This document shows, piece after piece, positions 1 to 6,331 of a stretch of DNA of 7,625 bases. Position 1 is the stretch's first letter; every line of letters starts with the position of its first letter. The notes below the pieces were generated by a model. It did not search any database. It was not told the origin of the DNA and saw nothing but the letters and a program-made list of their open reading frames with translations. Source of the stretch: UBA6183 sp041302975 (GTDB taxonomy: Bacteria > Bacteroidota > Bacteroidia > UKL13-3); NCBI GenBank assembly GCA_041302975.1, contig JBFYQC010000249.1:1-7625 (forward strand), written 5' to 3'. A program made the translations under genes and the position numbers.

Positions 1-255
1 GCTATTAGCAGCGTATATCCTAATCCTGCAAATGGCAGCACTACTGTTAGTTTTAACTTAAAGCAAGCAGGTAATGTAGCTGTTAATATTACAAACTTAT
101 TAGGCCAAACTGTTGCAACAATTAATTCTGGTAAATTAGCAGCAGGTAGCAGCAACGTTAGCTTAAACTTAAGCAACATTAAAGCAGGTGTTTACTTTGT
201 AAACGTATCTGTTGATGGTGTAAGCACAACCAAAAAACTAACTGTTACTGAATAA
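1..255 (+). CDS. C-terminal fragment of a secreted protein with a T9SS type A sorting domain (5' end outside window)
   Basis: Frame 1 is open from the window edge and gives 84 residues before TAA at 253-255. The fragment is a textbook Bacteroidota type A sorting domain (Por secretion tail): SVYPNPANG near the start (residues 4-12), a central NLLGQTV turn (residues 32-38), the IKAGVYFVNV strand (residues 60-69), and a KKLTV end. In this family the domain directs the passenger through the outer-membrane type IX translocon, is removed by the PorU sortase, and the protein is released or attached to A-LPS. The passenger lies upstream, so its function is unknown. Codon use is strongly skewed: 8 of 11 serines are AGC and 6 of 7 leucines are TTA. 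This hints at a well-expressed surface protein, but the sample is small. A strong terminator follows the stop. Confidence 0.93.
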   Translation, partial: AISSVYPNPANGSTTVSFNLKQAGNVAVNITNLLGQTVATINSGKLAAGSSNVSLNLSNIKAGVYFVNVSVDGVSTTKKLTVTE

Positions 256-274
256 TTAAGTAACTAAACCATAT

Positions 275-313
275 AAAAAAGAGGTTGTCTTATAAAAGGC
301 AACCTCTTTTTTT
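275..313 (+). terminator. Rho-independent terminator after the T9SS-domain gene
   Basis: An 11-bp stem pairs 281-291 with 296-306 around an ATAA tetraloop (292-295), with one G-U pair (288/299). A T7 tract follows (307-313), and A's at 275-280 can pair with the T's to lengthen the helix. It starts about 20 bases after the stop codon at 255, so it ends the upstream transcript. The A-tract on the 5' side means it could also work for leftward transcription, but no leftward gene points into it here. Confidence 0.92.
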
Positions 314-355
314 ATACAATTTTATGTACTTTGCTGCTGTAACTAATCTTTATTT

Positions 356-1390
356 ATGAGTAATCAAATTCATTTTAATAAGCGTACGATTGCCTATTTG
401 GCACTAAATGCATTTGGGTTATTTATTGTTTATTTATTAAGCGATTTTATTACGCCATTTTTAGGGGCACTTATCTTTTTTGTTTTGTTCCGTAAAATGA
501 TGAATTACATGGTTGATAAAAGAGGGTGGAGATCATCAACTAGTGCTATACTAATTATACTTTTATCATTTGTTATTGTTTTGGTTCCTGTAATTACGTT
601 CAGTAATTTATTGTATGGTAAAATTATTCAAATTGTTTCAAGCCCCGAAACTATTATTGGCCCGCTTAAAGTATTAGATGCAAAATTCTTAGAGTTAAGT
701 GGAAGGCAATTGTTTTCTCCAGAAATGATTTTAACCATGCAGGAAAAACTCGGACAAATAATTCCTTCATTTATCAGCAAACTATTTGTGTTATTAGGTA
801 ATGTTGGTATGATGTATTTTATGTTGTATTATATGTTGGTTCAACGTGATAATATGCAAAAGGAAGTAAATAATTATTTGCCTTTTAACCACGACAACAT
901 TAAAGTATTGGCAGAGGAATTGGAATCACAAACATTATCCAACTCTATTGGAGTTCCTCTTATTGCCACTATTCAAGGTACTGCTGCTGGTATTGGTTAT
1001 TGGATTTTTGGTATGGACGAACCTATATTTTGGGCTGTTATTACAGCGTTTGCCTCTATAATTCCTATTGCTGGTAGTACACTAATTTGGGCTCCTGCAG
1101 CTATTATTTTAATGGCTGCAAATAGTTTATGGATGGGATTAGGATTGGCGGCATATGGTGCAATAGTGGTAATTAATATAGATAATATTGCACGTTTTAC
1201 TATTCAAAAGAAATTTGCAGATGTACATCCGCTTATAACGGTTTTTGGGGTTATACTTGGCTTAAATTTATTTGGATTGCCAGGTTTAATATTTGGCCCG
1301 TTAATGTTATCTTATTTTATCATTTTTATTAAAATGTACCGCAGTGTTTATGTTAATAACACAAATACCACGGCACAAGAGTATAAGTAA
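356..1390 (+). CDS. AI-2E family transporter (PerM/YdiK-like membrane protein)
   Basis: This 344-residue integral membrane protein has the usual length and layout of the AI-2E/UPF0118 family. An N-terminal hydrophobic hairpin (about residues 11-46) is followed by a membrane segment (about 62-86), a soluble amphipathic stretch (about 87-140), another segment (about 142-161), and a C-terminal membrane bundle (about 197-328). Family signatures are the IIPIAGSTLIWAP stretch (235-247), the D276-N277 pair, and the HPLITVFGVILGLNLFGLPG block (291-310) with IFGP just after it. Members act in the inner membrane. One E. coli member (TqsA) is linked to autoinducer-2 export and others to cation/proton antiport, so the name does not establish the substrate here. 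No luxS or quorum gene is visible. ATG 356 is the only start ahead of the first hydrophobic segment; no convincing Shine-Dalgarno precedes it, as is common in this phylum. It lies 42 bases after the upstream terminator and converges on trhO with 3 bases between stop codons. Confidence 0.9.
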   Translation: MSNQIHFNKRTIAYLALNAFGLFIVYLLSDFITPFLGALIFFVLFRKMMNYMVDKRGWRSSTSAILIILLSFVIVLVPVITFSNLLYGKIIQIVSSPETIIGPLKVLDAKFLELSGRQLFSPEMILTMQEKLGQIIPSFISKLFVLLGNVGMMYFMLYYMLVQRDNMQKEVNNYLPFNHDNIKVLAEELESQTLSNSIGVPLIATIQGTAAGIGYWIFGMDEPIFWAVITAFASIIPIAGSTLIWAPAAIILMAANSLWMGLGLAAYGAIVVINIDNIARFTIQKKFADVHPLITVFGVILGLNLFGLPGLIFGPLMLSYFIIFIKMYRSVYVNNTNTTAQEYK

Positions 1391-1393
1391 AGT

Positions 1394-2341
1394 TTAATGA
1401 TTAGTCAATTCTTCCAAGCTCGGACGGGTGTAATATCCAGTTCCGTTATAAGGGCGTTTTCTTGGGTGTTCTAAACAAGTTTCGCTGCATGCACCCTGCA
1501 TTTCTTCGCTGCAAGTTTCGCACATATTAAATTGCTCATTACACTCTACATTGGCACAGTTTAAATTACGAAATGTTGGTGTGCCACATTTTTTGCAGTT
1601 GGCAATGGCAGTTGGATTAACGTTGTTAATTGGCACACTCACACGGCCATCAAATACGTATAACGAACCGTCAAAATCTTTGCCTCCGGTATCTTTTGCA
1701 TAACCAATAATTCCATTGTGTAGTTGATACACATCCTTAAAACCTTGCTTAATTAAATAGGCAGATGCTTTTTCGCATTTAATGCCGCCCGTACAAACGG
1801 TCACTACTTTTTTGTTTTTATATTTCTCTAATTCAGCAACTTTGTTCGGAAATTCTCTAAAGGTTTCTATATCTAAAGTAACTGAGTTTTTAAAACGACC
1901 AAGGCGGGTTTCATAATTACTACGTACATCAATAATAATTAAATCATCGCTTTCTTTTAATTTGGCAAATTCATCGCCCCGCAGATGTTTACCGGTTTCT
2001 TTGGTCGGGTCAATTTCTTTGGGATCTCTTAATCCTGAGTGAACAATTTCTGTTTTGTAGCGCACATGTATGCGGTTAAAAGCGTGTTCATGGTGCTCAT
2101 CAATTTTAAATTCAATACCCTTAAACATAGGGTCGGCCAATAAATGGTCCATGTATTTCTTGCAATCTTCAATAGTTCCGCTTATAGTACCATTAATACC
2201 TTCGTGGGCAATATAAATACGACCTCTGATGCCAATTGATTTACAAAATTCCAAATGTAGAGGAACAAGTTCTTCCGCATTGGGTATAGATGTGTAGTGG
2301 TAATAAGCTATTACCTGAAAGTTGTTTTTGCTGTTTTCCAT
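1394..2341 (-). CDS. trhO: tRNA uridine(34) hydroxylase TrhO (rhodanese-domain, YceA family)
   Basis: TrhO enzymes are cytoplasmic and use O2 to make 5-hydroxyuridine at the wobble position of certain tRNAs, the first step toward mo5U/cmo5U. I read 315 residues from ATG 2341. The open frame extends two codons further to a TTG at 2347, but the ATG is the better start. An N-terminal YceA-type domain (about 8-105, with GRIYIAHEGINGTISG at 40-55) precedes a rhodanese domain (about 124-217). Its active loop CTGGIKCEK carries the expected catalytic Cys183. A cysteine-rich tail (C249, C252, C262, C267, C274, C277, C285, C289) matches the putative zinc-binding end of longer family members. All key residues are present and the length is close to E. 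coli TrhO. It is convergent with the AI-2E gene and probably monocistronic. It could also carry the older label UPF0176/rhodanese-related sulfurtransferase. Confidence 0.95.
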   Translation of the reverse strand: MENSKNNFQVIAYYHYTSIPNAEELVPLHLEFCKSIGIRGRIYIAHEGINGTISGTIEDCKKYMDHLLADPMFKGIEFKIDEHHEHAFNRIHVRYKTEIVHSGLRDPKEIDPTKETGKHLRGDEFAKLKESDDLIIIDVRSNYETRLGRFKNSVTLDIETFREFPNKVAELEKYKNKKVVTVCTGGIKCEKASAYLIKQGFKDVYQLHNGIIGYAKDTGGKDFDGSLYVFDGRVSVPINNVNPTAIANCKKCGTPTFRNLNCANVECNEQFNMCETCSEEMQGACSETCLEHPRKRPYNGTGYYTRPSLEELTNH

Positions 2342-2425
2342 ATGCAAGATGGGTTAAACATTTAATTAATAAAGTCGCGAATTTAATGGATAGAATTTAA
2401 ATTGAAAATATGATTGAAGCTAGTT

Positions 2426-2440
2426 TTTGTATTGTACAAA
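2426..2440. promoter_or_regulatory. Small inverted repeat upstream of trhO (possible operator)
   Basis: TTTGTA (2426-2431) and TACAAA (2435-2440) form a perfect 6-bp dyad with a 3-base spacer. It sits between the terminator of the large secreted protein gene and trhO, 85 bases or more before the trhO start codon. The position allows a regulatory role, but a short AT-rich dyad may arise by chance, and no promoter matching the Bacteroidota -33/-7 pattern could be fixed beside it. Confidence 0.2.
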
Positions 2441-2441
2441 C

Positions 2442-2474
2442 AAAAAATCCTTGACAATGCTGCCAAGGATTTTT
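2442..2474 (-). terminator. Rho-independent terminator of the large Asp-box protein gene
   Basis: Read on the minus strand, an 11-bp stem pairs 2474-2464 with 2453-2443 (core CCTTG/CAAGG flanked by A/T pairs), with a 10-base loop and a T6 run ending at 2442. The stem begins 20 bases after the stop codon at 2494-2496. It should separate this transcript from trhO on the same strand, so trhO needs its own promoter within 2342-2441. Confidence 0.88.
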
Positions 2475-2493
2475 AAATTAATTTCTATTAGAA

Positions 2494-5400
2494 TTAGAAA
2501 ACAGGAAGTTTAATTATTTGTTGTTTTCCATCTGATGATTGTGCTTGAATAAAATATACACCATCAGGTAATTCGCTTAAATCTATTTTTTGTTGTTGAG
2601 GTTCAAAACTCAATTGTTTAATTACTCTACCGTGTGCATCATATAACCAAATGGTTATGTTAAATTCTGTTTTAGGGTTGATGTTAAACTGTTTTCCTCC
2701 AGCCGGTAAAATACTTAACACATCATCGCTTGTTTGTTCTAAATATGGAGGGATAATAACTTCCTTGCTCCATTTAAATCCTCCATCAATATCAAGTTGT
2801 TTAAGTTTGTAAGCTACGGCAGTGTGTCCGGCATTTGCATCAGTAAAACTGTAATATTGGGCTTCGCTGCTATTTATTTTTCCTGAAACAAAATCAACCA
2901 ATACCCAATTGGTATTAGTAGCATCTTTTTTGTATATCTCAAATCCTTTGTTGTTTTTTTCGCTGTATGTATTCCAATTAATTAGTGCTTCATCTTTGTT
3001 TAATCTTTTAGCAATAAGGTTACCAATACTTACAGGTAAAGCGCTATTTACAGGGCCGTTAAATTCAATATTATCTATTGCAACACCGGCATCTGCTAAA
3101 CTCACATCCGATTTAAAAATGAATCGGAAACAAACCTGACTTTGGCCTGCAAATACGTTTGTAGTAAATGATTTTTGCACAAAAGATGTCATTAATGTTG
3201 CATTTGAAAAATAGGCTTCATTGCTCGGGAAAGGTCTTCCTGTAGAGGTATTGGCATAATCATACCAGTTGGTTGCAGTGTTTGTTCCTAAAGGTAACCA
3301 GTTAGTCCCTTTATCTATACTATACTCAACCCTAAATCCATCCCAAGTTGTTTCTACTTTGTATTTGGTATAAAAGCTTAAGGTGTAATTACCGGCTGCT
3401 GTACAATTAAAATTAGGAGTTAATAATTGGGCTTCACTGTTATCAATATAATTCGTTGAAATTGAAGTTACCCAAGCATTATTTCCTGAGAACGTTCCAC
3501 TTTTACCAGCTATTGTTGAAAAGCCTAATTCAAATGGTGTTCCGCTTACATTGTTTGCTCCAAAATCATTTTGGTTGGTTTCAAAGTTTCCACCATCAGC
3601 AGCCAAATATGGTACACCTCTGTATGGTAATATTTTGATATAGTTATTGATCGTTAAGGTTCCAGGGCCACCATTAATTGTTAATGTAACATTATAATTT
3701 CCTGCTGTAGTGTAATTTTTTATGGGCGCAGCTAATGTGCTGGTTGTTCCATCTCCAAAATTCCAAAGGTATGTGGTAGCACCTGTTGAACTTGAGGTAA
3801 ATTGGACAGGTGTATTAATGTATGTTACCCTTTTATCAGCACTAAAATTAACATTAGCACTTGGGTTAAACGGACCAAAAACATTACTGGTAAAAACACC
3901 TCTACCGTGTGTGGCTGCAACAACCATTTTATCTGATTTACGAAGTTTAAGCATATCAGTACGTGTATTACTTAAACCGCTGTTGGTAGGTTGCCAGTTA
4001 GTTGCTGCGCTGTTTAACGAATCGGTGCTCCAAACACCCAATTCTGTTGCTATTAAAACCTGATGAGGCCTATTGGGATTCATTAATGCCCATCTAATTG
4101 GCATATCGGGTAAATTACCTTCTACACTTGTCCATGCTATACCACCATTACGTGTTTCCCAAATGCTGTTTACACCATAACTGCTGTACACAATAATCAC
4201 GTGGTCATCGTTTCCACTTTCCACTTCAATGCAGTTTACATATCCCGCGGGTAAACCCGTTGGATTAATGAGAGTTCCGGCCACTGTGCCACTTGCGCTG
4301 TGCGCGTTGTCAACCCGCACTACTCTTCCACTGCTGGTGCCAAAATATACACGACCTAAAATATTAGGTGATACTTTTACTGCACTAACCATAATGTTGT
4401 TAAGTGCAGTAACAGTAACTGTGGTGGTTGTATTTCCTGTTTGTGGGTTACTCCATCTCAAGTAGTTACCACCAGCATATGCTGCATACATGATGTTTAA
4501 CGAGTCGTCATAATCAGTAGGGTTAATAAACCGTCCTGTTCTGGTGCCAAAAGTTAAACCACTTCCGCTAAAACTTGTGCCGCTATTTGTACTTCTGTAG
4601 TATGCGTTGTAAACGTATGAAGTAAACTGATAGGCTGGTTGGTTTTGATCAATGTGGCAAAATGCACCATCACCACCAGTAACTTCTGTAGTGTTATTTA
4701 TCCCACTTTGGGTAAACCTATGCGAGCCATTATCTTGAGCACCGGCTAAATAAAAATTATCGGTGGTAGGGTGTATATCGGCAGCATAAAACTGTGTGGT
4801 ATTATAATTAATTTCTTTTGTACTAATAGTTGGAATTGTAGCAGTAGCATTTGCACTTCTATATATACCACCATCATTGCCAAAATAAATTACATTAGAA
4901 TTACCTGGTTCAAACAAAGCAAGATGCTGATCAGCGTGCACTTCTTGAAAACCAAAACCACCATACCAATGTGATACTTGCTGCCAAGAACTACCGGCAT
5001 TAGTGGTTTTGAATAAATCAATTCCGCCTACATAACATACATTTACATTGTTAGGGTCAGCAGCAATAGAAATATCGTACCACCCTTGCGAACGAGAAAT
5101 GTCGTTATCAGGAATACCACCATCAGCATCATTAGGGTATGCAGTTGTTGTATCAAAGTTATTACCCGCATTTGTGCTGCGTATAATTGATCTGATAATT
5201 CCACCCGATTCAACAATTCCCCATATTACGTTGGAGTCAACTTCTGTTACAGCAAGTTCAATTTCTCTACCGGTTGTTAAACCGTTTATAGTACGAGGAG
5301 TAGTCCAAGTTGCACCGTTATTAAATGATTTATGAATAGTTCCAGAACCTGTACCTCCATTGTTCATTGTAACATACAATGTTCCATTGCTTGTGCGTTC

Positions 5401-6174
5401 AATATCTTCTGCGTCATTTCCTCCGGCCGATGATATGCCTGTACCTAGTACTTTTGTCCAGGTATTGCCCCCATTAACCGAACGATATAAACCGGTGCGG
5501 GTAGCAGCTAAAATGATATCGCCATTACCAAGTGCAAATACGCGGTTGCAGTAGTGGTAATTACTATTGTTGGTTGATGATAGCTGACTCCAACTTGTAC
5601 CGCCATTTGTACTTTTCCATATACCTAATCCTCTCACTGCATCTGCGTTATTGTTGCCTTCTCCTGTTCCAAAATACATTACTTGTGGATTTCCCGGTGC
5701 TTGTGTAATACAGGAAATAGCCATATTGTCGAAAAAGTCGTTTTGATTGGTCCATGCAGGGTTTGTTTGTGTGATGTCTGAAGTTTTCCATAATCCGCCT
5801 GCGACACTTCCCGACCAAATGGTTTTACGTGTCGGGTCATTTAAATCAACCAGAATTGCACGCGTACGGCCACCGCAGTTACGAGGCCCACGTTCAACCC
5901 AATTAACACCCGGAATAGCTGCTTTGCCTTTAATTTTATTCAACAATTGCTCTTTGTACTCGAATGCTTTAAGCAGTCGTTCACGAGGAACATATCCCAG
6001 CTCTGGGTCTATAGTCATTTCATTCTCCTGCGCCCAAGCCAAATCCATTCGGTCTTTTTTAGGTACCTTTTGTTGTGGTTTATGAACAGGCTTAAATGTA
6101 TAGGTCGGGATAGATAAAAAACCAACTATACAAATACTTATAAATAGGGTAACAGCAGTAAAATGTTTTGTCAT
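2494..6174 (-). CDS. Large secreted sortilin/BNR (Asp-box) propeller protein with PKD, jelly-roll and T9SS-type C-terminal domains
   Basis: This 1226-residue exported protein has domains in this order: a hydrophobic signal segment (about 5-25); a pro-region (about 40-90) with MDLAWAQENEMTIDPELGYVPRERL-like sequence; a VPS10/sortilin-type beta-propeller (about 91-765) that opens with ERGPRNCGGRTRAI (94-107) and SGSVAGGLWKT (121-131) and closes at ATHGRGVF (754-761); a PKD domain (about 773-848, WNFGDGT at 804-810, then YTTAGNYNVTL); a jelly-roll/MAM-like region (about 862-1040, ending VAIDNIEF); a fibronectin-III-like linker (about 1047-1140); and a T9SS-like tail (about 1150-1226). Seven Asp-boxes lie in the propeller, but I see no glycosidase catalytic set, so a binding or scaffold role, or protease-associated processing, is as likely as hydrolysis; the ligand is unknown. 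ATG 6174 gives the signal peptide directly; the six bases before it are purine-rich (GAAGAA) but not a clear ribosome site. The gene ends in its own terminator and is divergent from the M1 peptidase. Confidence 0.88.
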   Translation of the reverse strand: MTKHFTAVTLFISICIVGFLSIPTYTFKPVHKPQQKVPKKDRMDLAWAQENEMTIDPELGYVPRERLLKAFEYKEQLLNKIKGKAAIPGVNWVERGPRNCGGRTRAILVDLNDPTRKTIWSGSVAGGLWKTSDITQTNPAWTNQNDFFDNMAISCITQAPGNPQVMYFGTGEGNNNADAVRGLGIWKSTNGGTSWSQLSSTNNSNYHYCNRVFALGNGDIILAATRTGLYRSVNGGNTWTKVLGTGISSAGGNDAEDIERTSNGTLYVTMNNGGTGSGTIHKSFNNGATWTTPRTINGLTTGREIELAVTEVDSNVIWGIVESGGIIRSIIRSTNAGNNFDTTTAYPNDADGGIPDNDISRSQGWYDISIAADPNNVNVCYVGGIDLFKTTNAGSSWQQVSHWYGGFGFQEVHADQHLALFEPGNSNVIYFGNDGGIYRSANATATIPTISTKEINYNTTQFYAADIHPTTDNFYLAGAQDNGSHRFTQSGINNTTEVTGGDGAFCHIDQNQPAYQFTSYVYNAYYRSTNSGTSFSGSGLTFGTRTGRFINPTDYDDSLNIMYAAYAGGNYLRWSNPQTGNTTTTVTVTALNNIMVSAVKVSPNILGRVYFGTSSGRVVRVDNAHSASGTVAGTLINPTGLPAGYVNCIEVESGNDDHVIIVYSSYGVNSIWETRNGGIAWTSVEGNLPDMPIRWALMNPNRPHQVLIATELGVWSTDSLNSAATNWQPTNSGLSNTRTDMLKLRKSDKMVVAATHGRGVFTSNVFGPFNPSANVNFSADKRVTYINTPVQFTSSSTGATTYLWNFGDGTTSTLAAPIKNYTTAGNYNVTLTINGGPGTLTINNYIKILPYRGVPYLAADGGNFETNQNDFGANNVSGTPFELGFSTIAGKSGTFSGNNAWVTSISTNYIDNSEAQLLTPNFNCTAAGNYTLSFYTKYKVETTWDGFRVEYSIDKGTNWLPLGTNTATNWYDYANTSTGRPFPSNEAYFSNATLMTSFVQKSFTTNVFAGQSQVCFRFIFKSDVSLADAGVAIDNIEFNGPVNSALPVSIGNLIAKRLNKDEALINWNTYSEKNNKGFEIYKKDATNTNWVLVDFVSGKINSSEAQYYSFTDANAGHTAVAYKLKQLDIDGGFKWSKEVIIPPYLEQTSDDVLSILPAGGKQFNINPKTEFNITIWLYDAHGRVIKQLSFEPQQQKIDLSELPDGVYFIQAQSSDGKQQIIKLPVF
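2497..2727 (-). other. Degenerate T9SS type A sorting domain at the C-terminus of the large secreted protein
   Basis: Residues about 1150-1226 align by eye with a type A sorting domain: ILPAGGKQFNI (1155-1165) in place of the usual VYPNP-x-x-G-x-F-x-I, then ITIWLYDAHGRVIKQ (1173-1187), IDLSELPDGVYFIQA (1197-1211), and a QQIIKLPVF end. The strand pattern and the GVYFI and KL elements are kept, but the Pro-Asn-Pro signature is missing. The fragment at the left edge of the window has the canonical form for comparison. I infer export by T9SS with a variant motif. Confidence 0.75.
3631..3858 (-). other. PKD domain region of the large secreted protein
   Basis: Residues about 773-848 form one PKD (immunoglobulin-like) domain. 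It shows the diagnostic WNFGDGT (804-810), the following Y821-TTAGNYNVTLTI strand, and a final NNYIKI strand. PKD domains serve as rigid spacers or polysaccharide/protein-binding modules in secreted Bacteroidota proteins. Here the domain separates the propeller from the jelly-roll region. Confidence 0.88.
4132..5613 (-). repeat. Array of seven Asp-box (BNR) motifs inside the large secreted protein
   Basis: Copies of the Asp-box pattern S/T-x-N-x-G-x-x-W/F lie at protein residues 188-195 (STNGGTSW), 232-239 (SVNGGNTW), 283-290 (SFNNGATW), 333-340 (STNAGNNF), 390-397 (TTNAGSSW), 528-535 (STNSGTSF) and 674-681 (TRNGGIAW). Spacing is 44-57 residues for the first five and about 140 for the last two. 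Degenerate relatives at 131-141, 440-450 and 716-727 would fill some gaps. Each Asp-box normally caps a blade hairpin of a beta-propeller. These are protein-level repeats; the DNA copies are diverged. Confidence 0.85.
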
Positions 6175-6331
6175 TTCTTCTCTTTTATTGAGTTGTAGTG
6201 TTTTACAATTATAATGTATTAACTTAATTAATTAAAGCAATATGCCAGCGCTTTGTTTTTTTGCATATAATTTTACAATATGGGCTTAAGTAATTTAATC
6301 AAGCTGTTACTATTCTATTTTGTAACTTACC
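6175..6331. promoter_or_regulatory. AT-rich divergent intergenic region between the Asp-box protein and M1 peptidase genes
   Basis: These 157 bases must hold promoters for both diverging genes. On the minus strand TATAATTG (6213-6206) is one mismatch from the Bacteroidota -7 box TAnnTTTG and lies 32 bases before the ATG at 6174, but no well-spaced -33 TTTG partner is seen. On the plus strand TATTTTG (6316-6322) is one base short of the same box. TTAATTAATTAA (6224-6235) is a perfect 12-base palindrome, though in such AT-rich DNA that is weak evidence for an operator. No RNA gene or plausible small protein is seen. Confidence 0.4.

Noticed and set aside
321..340. TACTTTG (327-333) as a -7 promoter box for the AI-2E gene
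   Set aside because: It is one base short of TAnnTTTG and no correctly spaced -33 element is visible, so it was not called as a feature.
356..1390. Quorum-sensing system based on the AI-2E family name
   Set aside because: Family members have diverse substrates, and no autoinducer synthase, receptor or regulator is present in the window.
2909..6085. Several plus-strand open frames of 60-113 codons opposite the large secreted protein gene, including 3722-4063 and 5747-6085
   Set aside because: They lie wholly antisense to a well-supported gene with recognisable domains, and their translations show no domain or family resemblance.
2494..6174. Sialidase activity suggested by the Asp-boxes
   Set aside because: Asp-boxes are structural, occur in many propellers, and no sialidase arginine triad or FRIP motif was recognised. 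The domain order fits the sortilin/BNR secreted family better.
6234..6262. AAAGC/GCTTT hairpin followed by a T run on the plus strand, resembling a terminator
   Set aside because: The stem is only 5 bp with an 11-base loop, and no plus-strand gene precedes it, so it is more likely chance in AT-rich DNA.
6242..6289. Fifteen-codon open frame in the divergent intergenic region
   Set aside because: It is too short, has no ribosome site, and lies where promoters must be.
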